From positions 124,001 to 188,000 of the forward strand of contig NZ_JAPKNI010000004.1 of NCBI RefSeq assembly GCF_026343955.1: DNA of 64,000 nt, in the 5' to 3' direction. The translations under genes were made by a program, and so were the position numbers. Position 1 is the first letter of the stretch. Each line of letters begins with the position of its first letter. A model generated the notes under the pieces. The model searched no databases. It saw only the letters and a list, made by a program, of their open reading frames with translations, and was not told the DNA's origin. This DNA comes from Kaistia defluvii. Lineage in GTDB: Bacteria > Pseudomonadota > Alphaproteobacteria > Rhizobiales > Kaistiaceae. Shown here in pieces: positions 56,695-64,000 of this stretch.

Positions 56695-58044
56695 CTAGGG
56701 AAGCGTCTTGCCGGCGTAGGTCTGCTCGAACTTGCGCAGGATCTGGTTGCCGCGTTCGACGGCGTTGTCGAGCGAGGCCTGGACGTCTTCGTTCTTGATG
56801 AAGATCGCCTGCAGGCCGTTGGAGACTTCCTGGCGGATCTGCAGCAGGCCGCCGAGGCGGATGCCATGCGGGGCGGCGTCATCGGCCGGCGAAGCCGTCA
56901 GGCTCTCGATCGCCAGCTCGCGGCCCTTATAGGGAGCCTTGCCGTAGAAGCCCTGCTCGTTCAGGTACTTGAAGCCGGAGTTGCGCACCGGGATATAGCC
57001 GGTCACGGTCGACCAGGTCAGGGCCTCTTCCGGCTTAGCGATGAAGTCGAAGAAGGCGGCGGCGCCCTTGTATTCGGCGTCCGACTTGCCGGTCAGCACC
57101 CAGAGCGAGGCGCCGCCGACGAACGAGCTCTTGCGCTGCGTCCCCTCATAGACCGGGAGCATGGCGACGTCCCAGTTCATGCCTTCCTTGGCGGTGCGTC
57201 CGATATTGCCGTGGTCACCGACGGAGGTCAGGATGACCTGGCAATCGCCATTGGCGAAGGCTTCGACGAAGGTCTGGCCGGTTTCCTTCGACTTGATGAC
57301 GGCCTCGCCATTGTCGTACCAGCTCTTGAGATCGCGAACGAACTGGACCCACTTGCCCTTGTTGAAGGTCAGCTCGGCGTCGAGGCCTTCATAGCCGTTC
57401 TTTTTGGTGGCGATCGGCTCGCCATGAATGGCGTTGAACTGCTCTTCGAGCTGCCAGACCTCATCCCGCGAGATGTTGAAGCCGAGCGGGCATGCATAGC
57501 CGGCCGCCTTCAGCGCCTTGAAATCGGCCGCCGCTTCTTCCCACGTCGCCGGAGCATGGTCCTTGCCGATCTTGGCGAAGGCGTCCTTGTTCCAATAGAG
57601 CAGCGCCGTCGAGGAGTTGAAGGGGAAGGAGTACATCTCGCCCTTCGACGTCGCGTAGTAGCTGGCGATGCCGGAGAAATAGTCCTTCCAATCGACCGTA
57701 TAGCCCATGTCGGTCATGAGCTTGTTGGCCGGGTAGTAGGCGCCCGACAGCATGATATCGAGCGTGCCGGCGTCCGAGACCTGGGCGATGGTCGGCTGCT
57801 GGCCGGCGCGGAAGGCCGCGATCGTGTTCTGCAGCGAGGCGTCATACGAGCCCTGGCTGGTGCAGACGACTTCGTAGTCGGCCTGGCTGGCGTTGAAGCG
57901 CTCGCACTGCTCCTGCACGCGCTTGGCGATATCGCCCGAATTGCCAAACCAGAAATCGATCTTGGTCTTGTCGGCCGCGGCCGGGCCGGCGAGCAGCGCG
58001 GCAACGGCGAAGGTGCCGACGGCGCCGAGGAATTTGGCGTTCAT
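56695..58044 (-). CDS. ugpB: UgpB-type periplasmic binding protein
   Basis: This 449-residue solute-binding protein has a signal peptide of about 24 residues (FAVAALLAGPAAA). The mature part has KIDFWFGNSGDIAKRVQEQC near the start, then YSFPFNSSTALLYWNKDAF, which is highly like UgpB, the sn-glycerol-3-phosphate receptor. It heads the B-A-E-C operon. A partial PHO-box-like sequence lies about 70-90 bases upstream. Confidence 0.87.
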   Translation of the reverse strand: MNAKFLGAVGTFAVAALLAGPAAADKTKIDFWFGNSGDIAKRVQEQCERFNASQADYEVVCTSQGSYDASLQNTIAAFRAGQQPTIAQVSDAGTLDIMLSGAYYPANKLMTDMGYTVDWKDYFSGIASYYATSKGEMYSFPFNSSTALLYWNKDAFAKIGKDHAPATWEEAAADFKALKAAGYACPLGFNISRDEVWQLEEQFNAIHGEPIATKKNGYEGLDAELTFNKGKWVQFVRDLKSWYDNGEAVIKSKETGQTFVEAFANGDCQVILTSVGDHGNIGRTAKEGMNWDVAMLPVYEGTQRKSSFVGGASLWVLTGKSDAEYKGAAAFFDFIAKPEEALTWSTVTGYIPVRNSGFKYLNEQGFYGKAPYKGRELAIESLTASPADDAAPHGIRLGGLLQIRQEVSNGLQAIFIKNEDVQASLDNAVERGNQILRKFEQTYAGKTLP

Positions 58045-58110
58045 GAGAGCCTCACGAAGGAAAGGGAGCGCCGGTCCGGCGCGACGGCCCCCGCTTAGCC
58101 CGCCGCCCGT

Positions 58111-58128
58111 AACGCTCGAATGACACGA
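58111..58128 (-). promoter_or_regulatory. Weak PHO-box-like site upstream of ugpB
   Basis: Read leftward, GTGTCAT-N4-GCGTTAC resembles the PhoB repeat CTGTCAT-N4-CTGTCAT in the first half (6 of 7) but only 4 of 7 in the second. It is placed as expected for phosphate control of an ugp operon, but the match is weak. Confidence 0.25.
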
Positions 58129-58311
58129 CGGCTAAGCGCAGCGCCGGATCCCCTCGCCCCATCCGTCCCTTCCGGGTCCGCCGCTGCGTCACCCTCGAAA
58201 GCGGAAGCAAAATATGGAAAGGGGACTGTTCTTGCCGTCCGAGAGCGCGCATAGAACCCTACCCCCGAACCGATCGGGCGCCCTGGCGCCCAGACCGCCA
58301 AGGCAGTCTCC

Positions 58312-59526
58312 ATGAACTCCCGCACGGCGGTCCTCGCCCTCGGCCTGACCCAGATCATCGGCTACGGCACGCTCTATTACAGCTTCAGCGTCCTGGCGCC
58401 GGCGATGGCGCGCGAGTTCGGGCTCTCGACCGAATGGATCTTCGGCGCCCTCTCCGTCTCGCTGCTTGTAGGCGGGCTCTGCGCGCCCTGGGTCGGCGGC
58501 TGGATCGACCGGCGCGGCGCCGGGCGGGTCATGACCATCGGCTCGCTGGCAGCCGCCATTGCGCTCGCGGCCTGCGCCATGGCGGGCAACACATCGACGC
58601 TGGTGCTGGGGCTGATCGCCATCCAGATCGCCTCGACGCTGGTGCAGTACAGCGCGTCGTTCACGCTGCTGGTGCAATTGAACCCGGCCACGGCGCAGCG
58701 CTCGATCACCTATCTGACGCTGATGGCCGGCTTTGCATCGACGCTGTTCTGGCCGTTCACCACCGCGCTGCACGCCCATCTCGACTGGCACCACGTCTAC
58801 CTTCTGTTCACGGCGATGCACCTCTTCCTCTGCCTGCCGGTGCATTTCTGGCTGATGGTAAAGACACGCGCGATCTCCGACCGCCGCGCGCCGCTGGATC
58901 ACGCGCCACGCGCAGTCGAAGCCGTGGCCGGGGTCATCGCGACGGCCGCCAGGCCGCGGGCGTTCGCCCTGATGCTGCTGGGCTTTGCCATCCAGAGCTT
59001 CGTCACCTCGACCTTCCTGGTCCACATGCTGCCGATGCTGACCGAGCTCGGGCTCGCCAAGGCCAGCGTGCTGGTCGCCTCGGCGTTCGGGCCGGCGCAG
59101 GTGCTGAGCCGCTTCACCAACATGACCTTTGGCGGCCGGCTTTCGCAGAGGACGCTCGCCGTCATCGCCTCGGCCTTCCTGCCGCTGGCGACGGTGATCC
59201 TGCTCGCCACGGCGCCCAACCTTGCCGGCGCCTTCGCCTTCGCCATCGTGTTCGGACTGAGTTCCGGCCTCGCCAGCATCGTGCAGGGAACACTGCCGCT
59301 CGAACTTTTCGGCAGCGATGGCTATGGCAAGCGACTCGGCCGCGTCACGTCGGTGCGGCTGGTGGTGTCGTCCGCCGCCCCCTTCGCCTTCGCCCTGATG
59401 ACGGAGCACCTCGGCTATCCGATCGCACTGTCGATCATCGCCGCGCTCAGCACCCTCACCGTCCTGGCCTTCGTGGCAATCGGCGGTTCCGGCAAGCCCA
59501 CGGTCGAGGCGACACGAACCGAATAG
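58312..59526 (+). CDS. Major facilitator superfamily transporter
   Basis: This 404-residue membrane protein has twelve predicted helices. It begins LALGLTQIIGYGTLYYSFSVL, and an MFS loop-2-type sequence follows (GGWIDRRGAGRVMTIG). The central loop (AISDRRAPLDHAPRAVEA) divides the two halves. The substrate is unknown. It is divergent from the ugp-like operon across 267 bases and may share control with it. Confidence 0.88.
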   Translation: MNSRTAVLALGLTQIIGYGTLYYSFSVLAPAMAREFGLSTEWIFGALSVSLLVGGLCAPWVGGWIDRRGAGRVMTIGSLAAAIALAACAMAGNTSTLVLGLIAIQIASTLVQYSASFTLLVQLNPATAQRSITYLTLMAGFASTLFWPFTTALHAHLDWHHVYLLFTAMHLFLCLPVHFWLMVKTRAISDRRAPLDHAPRAVEAVAGVIATAARPRAFALMLLGFAIQSFVTSTFLVHMLPMLTELGLAKASVLVASAFGPAQVLSRFTNMTFGGRLSQRTLAVIASAFLPLATVILLATAPNLAGAFAFAIVFGLSSGLASIVQGTLPLELFGSDGYGKRLGRVTSVRLVVSSAAPFAFALMTEHLGYPIALSIIAALSTLTVLAFVAIGGSGKPTVEATRTE

Positions 59527-59633
59527 ACACAGTCTTTCCCCAACCGACCGAAATTCCCGGCTCGCGTGCATTTGCAGGCACACACGACCAACCGACTCAG
59601 TTAAGCGTCGTGAAGAGCCTAAGGAGAAGTTAA

Positions 59634-59894
59634 GTGTTCGATTCGGCGGTCTATTATGTTCAGCCCAATGAAGACCGGGGCTATGCGATCGTGAGCCAGA
59701 GCGGGTCGCAAATCGGAGCTTTCACGTCGCATGACGTCGCGGTGTCGATGGCCAAGCATCTCGGTCATTCGGCATCCGAACTCGGCATGGCCGCCCGCGT
59801 CTTCGAACGCTCGGCCGACAACGAGGAAACGCTCGTCTTCGAGCGCTGGCCGATCCGCGTCGCGGACCTGCCCTGGGACGCCGTCGCGGACTGA
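59634..59894 (+). CDS. 86-residue protein of unknown function
   Basis: This small gene starts with GTG 59634, 7 bases after AAGGAG, so translation is credible. The product is acidic, soluble-looking and without cysteines; it reads YYVQPNEDRGYAIVSQSGSQIG then HDVAVSMAKHLGHSASELGM, with alternating strand and helix. I do not recognise a family. It lies between an MFS gene and a methyltransferase gene without overlap. Confidence 0.65.
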   Translation: MFDSAVYYVQPNEDRGYAIVSQSGSQIGAFTSHDVAVSMAKHLGHSASELGMAARVFERSADNEETLVFERWPIRVADLPWDAVAD

Positions 59895-59990
59895 CCCGGC
59901 GGCAACGGGCGGCCACCCTCAGTCAACTTGACAGGCCTCGTCCGATTTGTTGAAAGGCGCGCCCCTCCGCGAACCGCAAGGAGCAGCCTC

Positions 59991-60779
59991 ATGGACCCTT
60001 CGACCGTCGCCGCGCACTGGGAAGCCAATGCCGAAGCCTGGACCCGCCATTCGCGGGCCGGCTACGATGTCTACCGCGATGCCCTCAACACGCCGGCCTT
60101 CCTGGCCATGCTGCCGCCAATCGCCGGACTGCAGGGCCTCGACATCGGCTGCGGGGAAGGCTCCAACACGCGCCAGCTCGCCCGGCTCGGCGCGCAGTTG
60201 ACGGCGATCGACATCGCGCCCACCTTCATTCGCCATGCACGGGAAAGCGAGGCCCACGAGCCGCTCGGCATCCGCTACCTTCATGGCGACGGCATGGCCC
60301 TGCCCTTCGCCGAGGCGAGCTTCGATTTTGCCGCCGCCTTCATGTCGTTGATGGACATGCCCAACCAGCAGGCCGTGCTGCGGGAAGCCTATCGCGTCCT
60401 GCGCCCGGGCGGGTTCCTGCAGTTCTCGATCCTGCATCCCTGCTTCGTGTCGCCGCGCCGCCGCAATATTCGCGATGCCGAAGGCATCCCGCGTGCCGTC
60501 GAGGTCGCCGACTATTTCGAGGAGACCGACGGCGCCGTCGAGACCTGGTGGTTCTCGACCTTGCCGGCGGAAGAGCGGAGCAAGGTCGAGCCTTTCCGCG
60601 TGCCGCGCTTTCATCGCACGCTGAGCGACTGGGTCGCGATGATCGTCGGGGCCGGCCTCGTCATCGAGGCCTTTGGCGAGCCGAGGGCGACCGAGGCCCA
60701 GGCAGACGCCGAGCCTGTCATCGCCGACACGCGCGTGGCGCCCATCTTCCTGCACGTCCGGGCCCGCAAGCCCGGCTGA
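59991..60779 (+). CDS. Class I SAM-dependent methyltransferase
   Basis: This 262-residue enzyme has the SAM-binding motif I GLDIGCGEGSNTRQLARLG at about residue 45, motif II acidic residue in LTAIDIAPTF, and post-motif segment REAYRVLRPGGFLQFSILHP. It is of the UbiE/type 11 kind. ATG 59991 is chosen because AAGGAG lies 8 bases upstream; the frame extends to 59928 without support. The methyl acceptor is unknown. It converges with phnN. Confidence 0.88.
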   Translation: MDPSTVAAHWEANAEAWTRHSRAGYDVYRDALNTPAFLAMLPPIAGLQGLDIGCGEGSNTRQLARLGAQLTAIDIAPTFIRHARESEAHEPLGIRYLHGDGMALPFAEASFDFAAAFMSLMDMPNQQAVLREAYRVLRPGGFLQFSILHPCFVSPRRRNIRDAEGIPRAVEVADYFEETDGAVETWWFSTLPAEERSKVEPFRVPRFHRTLSDWVAMIVGAGLVIEAFGEPRATEAQADAEPVIADTRVAPIFLHVRARKPG

Positions 60780-60781
60780 CG

Positions 60782-61348
60782 TCAGGCCGGAGCGCCGACC
60801 CGCAAGCCCCTGAGATAGTCCACCAGTTCACCGCCCGATTGCTCGATCGGGCGGTCGTTGACGATCGTCAGATCGGGCTGGATCTCGCTCGCGCAGATCG
60901 CCTCGCGCGCAAGGCGCGCCGCGATGGCTTCATCGCTCTCCCGCCCTCGGGCCGCAAGGCGCGCGGCCAGCACCGCGTCCGGCGCCGAGATCGCGACGAC
61001 GCGTACCGCCGGAAACCTCTCCCGCGCCGCGTCGATGGCGCCACGGGAGAAATTGCAGATGACGACCGCGCCCCGGGCGACCGCATCCAGCGTGTCGATG
61101 GGCAGCGCATAGCCAAGACCATGCGCGCGCCAGGACACGGCGAACCGTCCGGTCGCGACGCCTTTCTCAAAGGCTGCCTCGTCCAGCGTGTCGTGGTCCT
61201 CGAAGGCATTCTCGCCGCGCGTCACCAACCGGCGGACGAAGACGAACCCGGCCTCCTCCGCCAGAGCCGCCTTCGCATGCCCGAGCAGACTGTCCTTGCC
61301 GACGCCGCTTGGCCCGACCACCGCTACCAGTACACCCATGCCCGTCAT
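60782..61348 (-). CDS. phnN: Ribose 1,5-bisphosphate phosphokinase
   Basis: This 188-residue guanylate kinase-like enzyme forms 5-phosphoribosyl diphosphate from ribose 1,5-bisphosphate, the last step of C-P lyase phosphonate use. The P-loop is VVGPSGVGKDSLLG near residue 10, and the family pattern FAVSWRAHGLGYALP follows. The start may be ATG 61348 or 61339; it begins 4 bases after the phnM stop. It is the final gene of phnK-L-M-N and converges with a methyltransferase gene. Confidence 0.92.
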   Translation of the reverse strand: MTGMGVLVAVVGPSGVGKDSLLGHAKAALAEEAGFVFVRRLVTRGENAFEDHDTLDEAAFEKGVATGRFAVSWRAHGLGYALPIDTLDAVARGAVVICNFSRGAIDAARERFPAVRVVAISAPDAVLAARLAARGRESDEAIAARLAREAICASEIQPDLTIVNDRPIEQSGGELVDYLRGLRVGAPA

Positions 61349-61352
61349 GCTC

Positions 61353-62519
61353 TCATGAAACCCGCTGGCCCTCGCGCCAGACTTGGCGGACGATCGGCGT
61401 CGGGCTTTCCTTGTCCTTGCCGCTGACATGCACGCGCACGAGATCGGCGCGAAGCCCGGTCTCGATCGCGCCGCGATCCGTCAGCCCGGTCGCGCGGGCC
61501 GGCGTCCGGGTCACGGTACGGATCGCCGCCGCCAAGTCGATCGACGGAATGCGGCGGGGCAGTTCGAAGGCGGACATCAACAGACTCGCAGGCACATAAT
61601 CCGACGACAGAATATCGAGAAAGCCGGCGCGTGCGAGATCTTCGGCTGCGACATTTCCGGAGTGCGAGCCGCCGCGCACGACATTCGGCCCGCCCATCAT
61701 CACGCGGATGCCGGCCTGGTTCAGCGCTTCGGCCGCTTCGAGCGTCGTCGGGAACTCGGCCAGGGCGACGCCATTGCCGACGGCTTCCGAAGCATGCGCC
61801 GCCGTGGCGTCGTCATGGCTCGCCAGCACGGCGCCCTTCTCGGCGGCGAGCGCCACCAGCTTCAGGCGGTTCGGGCCGGCATTGCTGGCGTGCTGTTCAA
61901 GCCGCGCCGCGACGAAGCGGTTCACGTCCTCGTCCGACATCGGCTTCTTGCGCATGTAGTAGCGGCGCCAGGTTTCGAGATCCTTGAACTGGCGCTGGCC
62001 GGGGGTGTGATCCATCAGCGACATCATGTGGATCGGGTAGAGGTCGGCATAGGCCTCGACATGCTCGATGACGTCGTCGCAGGCGATCTCGCAGCGAAGA
62101 TGCGTGCGGTGATCGACGCGCAGATGGCCGGTGGCGCGGGCCTCCTCGATGGCGGCGGCCAGCACGGCGAGATCGGTGCCGATCGAGGCGGAGTCGGCGT
62201 CCGAGCCGGCGCGCAGCGAGTCGAACACCGTGGTGATGCCGGCCGCCGCGATCTGCGCGTCGTAGGCCATGACGGAAGAAAGCGCGTGCCAGCGGACATG
62301 CGGACGCGGCGCGAAATGCGCCTCGAGGTGGTCGGTGTGCAGTTCGACGAGGCCCGGCACCAGATGATCGCCGGCAAAGTCGATGCCGCGCTCCGGCGCG
62401 TCGCCTTCGCCGATCTCGGCGATCTCGCCATCGACGACGGCGACCCAGCCCTTTTCCACCACGCGGTCGGGCAGGACGAGGCTGGCATTCTCGATCAGGA
62501 ATTCGGTCGGTTCGGTCAT
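61353..62519 (-). CDS. phnM: Alpha-D-ribose 1-methylphosphonate 5-triphosphate diphosphatase
   Basis: This 388-residue amidohydrolase-type enzyme removes pyrophosphate from the triphosphate intermediate of the C-P lyase pathway. Metal-binding residues are in LVELHTDHLEAHF, and the sequences HMMSLMDHTPGQRQF and GGSHSGNVAAEDLA are typical of PhnM. It follows phnL by 24 bases and precedes phnN directly. The length is normal. Confidence 0.95.
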   Translation of the reverse strand: MTEPTEFLIENASLVLPDRVVEKGWVAVVDGEIAEIGEGDAPERGIDFAGDHLVPGLVELHTDHLEAHFAPRPHVRWHALSSVMAYDAQIAAAGITTVFDSLRAGSDADSASIGTDLAVLAAAIEEARATGHLRVDHRTHLRCEIACDDVIEHVEAYADLYPIHMMSLMDHTPGQRQFKDLETWRRYYMRKKPMSDEDVNRFVAARLEQHASNAGPNRLKLVALAAEKGAVLASHDDATAAHASEAVGNGVALAEFPTTLEAAEALNQAGIRVMMGGPNVVRGGSHSGNVAAEDLARAGFLDILSSDYVPASLLMSAFELPRRIPSIDLAAAIRTVTRTPARATGLTDRGAIETGLRADLVRVHVSGKDKESPTPIVRQVWREGQRVS

Positions 62520-62543
62520 TTCGATCTCGTTTGCTCTAAGCTC

Positions 62544-63251
62544 TCAGGCCGCCTTGGAGGAGGCGAATTCCGTCACGTCGACGATGCGGTCGGCGACCAA
62601 TTCGCGGACATCGTCATCGTGGAAGATGCCGATGATCGCAGCACCAGCGCGCTTCTTCTCCTCGATCAACCGCACCACGACGGCGCGGTTGGCAGCGTCG
62701 AGCGAGGCGGTCGGTTCGTCGAGCAGCAGGATCGGCCGGTCGGCCGCGAGGCCGCGTGCGATGTTGACGCGCTGCTGCTCGCCGCCGGAGAAGGTTGCCG
62801 GCGGCAGGCTCCAGAGCCGCTCCGGCACGTTCAGCAGCGTCAGCAGGCGCTCGGCCCGCGCCCAGGCTTCCGCCTGCGGCACGCCACTATCGGTCGCGGC
62901 GCCCGCGACGATATCAAGCGACGATACACGGGGGATGACGTGCAGGAACTGGCTGACATAGCCCATCACCGAACCGCGCAGCGCCAGGATGCGGCGCGGC
63001 TCGGCTGTGGCGACATCGACCTGCTCCTCGCCGTCGCGCACCAGGATGCGGCCGTGATCGCAGCGATAGTTGCCGTAGATCATCTTGAGAATGGAGGATT
63101 TGCCGGCGCCCGAGGGGCCGCCGAGCACGACGCATTCGCCGGGCTTCACGCCAAAGGAGACATTGTCGACGACGCTGATTTTCATGCCGTCGCGCAGATG
63201 CAAAGTGAAGGCCTTGGAGACGCCTTCGAGGGTGACGAGATCATGGATCAT
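62544..63251 (-). CDS. phnL: C-P lyase accessory ATP-binding protein
   Basis: This 235-residue ABC-type ATPase lacks membrane partners and is thought to act with the C-P lyase core. Walker A is GGPSGAGKSSIL, the signature FSGGEQQRVNIARGL and Walker B PILLLDEPTASLD. It overlaps phnK by 4 bases. The N-terminus VTLEGVSKAFTLHLRDG is typical of PhnL. Confidence 0.95.
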   Translation of the reverse strand: MIHDLVTLEGVSKAFTLHLRDGMKISVVDNVSFGVKPGECVVLGGPSGAGKSSILKMIYGNYRCDHGRILVRDGEEQVDVATAEPRRILALRGSVMGYVSQFLHVIPRVSSLDIVAGAATDSGVPQAEAWARAERLLTLLNVPERLWSLPPATFSGGEQQRVNIARGLAADRPILLLDEPTASLDAANRAVVVRLIEEKKRAGAAIIGIFHDDDVRELVADRIVDVTEFASSKAA

Positions 63252-64000
63252 GCTGCGAGCACCGAGGAAACGAGAAGCTGGGTGTAGGCTTCGCGCGGAT
63301 CGTCCAGCACCTGGTCGGTGAGGCCGGTCTCGATCACCCTGCCCTGCCGCATCACCATGATGCGGTGCGACAGCAGGCGGGCGACGGCGAGGTCGTGGGT
63401 GACGATGATGACCGCGAGGCCGAGTTCCGAGACCAGGCCGCGGATCAGGTCGAGCAGGCGCGCCTGCACCGAGACGTCGAGGCTCGACGTCGGCTCGTCC
63501 ATAAAGACGAGGCGCGGATGGGTGACGAGATTGCGGGCGATCTGCAGACGCTGGCGCATCCCGCCGGAGAAGCTCTTCGGCAGGTCATCGATGCGCTCGG
63601 GCTCGATCTCGACCCGGTTGAGCCAGTCGCTCGCCGTGTCGCGGATACGGCCATAGTGCCGGCCGCCGACCGCCATCAGCCGCTCGCCGACATTGCCGCC
63701 GGCCGAGACGCCCATGCGCAGGCCATCGCGCGCATCCTGGCGGACGAAGCCCCAGTCGGTGCGCAGCAGGAAGCGGCGCTCGGCCTCGGTGAGATCGAAC
63801 AGGTTCCGCGTCTGGCCATCGCGCATCCGGTAATTGACGGCGCCGGCGGTCGGCCGAAGCTCGGTCGCGAGCAGGCTGAGCAGGGTCGACTTGCCCGAGC
63901 CGGATTCCCCGACCACCGCCAGCACCTCGCCCTCATAAAGGTCGAAATTCACATCGCGGCAGCCGAGCCGCTGGCCGTAATGCTTGCCGAGATTGCGGGC
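63248..64000 (-). CDS. phnK: C-P lyase ATP-binding protein, 5' end outside window
   Basis: About 250 residues of this ATPase are visible; the frame is open to the right edge, so its start lies outside. Walker A is GESGSGKSTLLSLL, then the PhnK segment WGFVRQDARDGLRMGVSAGG, signature SFSGGMRQRLQIARNL and Walker B LVFMDEPTSSLD. PhnK binds the PhnGHIJ core complex. The remaining phnGHIJ genes probably lie to the right, upstream in the same operon. Confidence 0.95.
   Translation of the reverse strand, partial: ARNLGKHYGQRLGCRDVNFDLYEGEVLAVVGESGSGKSTLLSLLATELRPTAGAVNYRMRDGQTRNLFDLTEAERRFLLRTDWGFVRQDARDGLRMGVSAGGNVGERLMAVGGRHYGRIRDTASDWLNRVEIEPERIDDLPKSFSGGMRQRLQIARNLVTHPRLVFMDEPTSSLDVSVQARLLDLIRGLVSELGLAVIIVTHDLAVARLLSHRIMVMRQGRVIETGLTDQVLDDPREAYTQLLVSSVLAA

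Overview
This 64 kb, GC-rich window looks like a chromosomal segment of an alphaproteobacterium of the order Hyphomicrobiales (Rhizobiales). The main reason is the core order tig-clpP-clpX-lon-hupB-tRNA-Val-tRNA-Asp-nuoABCD, here running leftward. Other support comes from glnB-glnA behind a sigma-54 site and from many Liv/Ugp/amino-acid ABC importers. Genus is not settled; a Kaistia-like organism is a guess from general resemblance only.

Left part (1-22.9 kb): housekeeping. nuoD(partial)CBA; a glycine-rich small membrane protein; a FUSC-type membrane protein; two tandem tRNA-Asp and one tRNA-Val; HU; Lon; ClpX; ClpP; trigger factor; tRNA-Leu; a bifunctional NAD(P)HX repair enzyme; a DUF442-type phosphatase-like protein; glnB and glnA; a hotdog thioesterase; an SMP-30-like lactonase; a nitroreductase; an EamA permease; moaA; a DUF971 protein; a 62-residue coiled-coil protein; and tRNA-Ser. 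A probable decayed integrase fragment lies just after tRNA-Ser.

Middle part (23.2-32 kb): a compatible-solute locus. The leftward genes ectA-ectB-ectC-ectD-ask make ectoine and 5-hydroxyectoine, and the colinear genes ehuB-ehuC-ehuD-ehuA import them. Divergent ectR (MarR family) faces ectA across an AT-rich region. That region holds two related 18-bp TTAG-N10-CTAA sites, one lying over the core promoter of ectA, which may give a leaderless transcript.

Next come stress and envelope genes (32-36 kb): DUF2254, an HdeA-like protein, DUF2934 and an AI-2E family permease. An apparently uncharacterised catabolic locus follows (36.2-47.1 kb). It has an RpiR regulator translationally coupled to an isochorismatase-type amidase, a glutamine-synthetase-like ligase, an N-formylglutamate-amidohydrolase-like enzyme and an M20 deacylase. 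Facing these are a complete Liv-type importer (livKGFHM) and a divergent alpha/beta hydrolase. Together they suggest uptake of an amide- or amine-containing compound and its stepwise processing. This is the best candidate in the window for a new system.

Right part (47-64 kb): a fused pabB-pabC folate gene, an OafA-like acyltransferase with an SGNH domain, a DUF763 protein, a UgpBAEC-type importer followed by a TIM-barrel isomerase, an MFS permease, an 86-residue unknown, a methyltransferase, and the end of a C-P lyase cluster (phnK partial, phnL, phnM, phnN). The Ugp-like and Phn genes suggest a phosphorus-acquisition neighbourhood. All positions come from reading the sequence; no database search was run.
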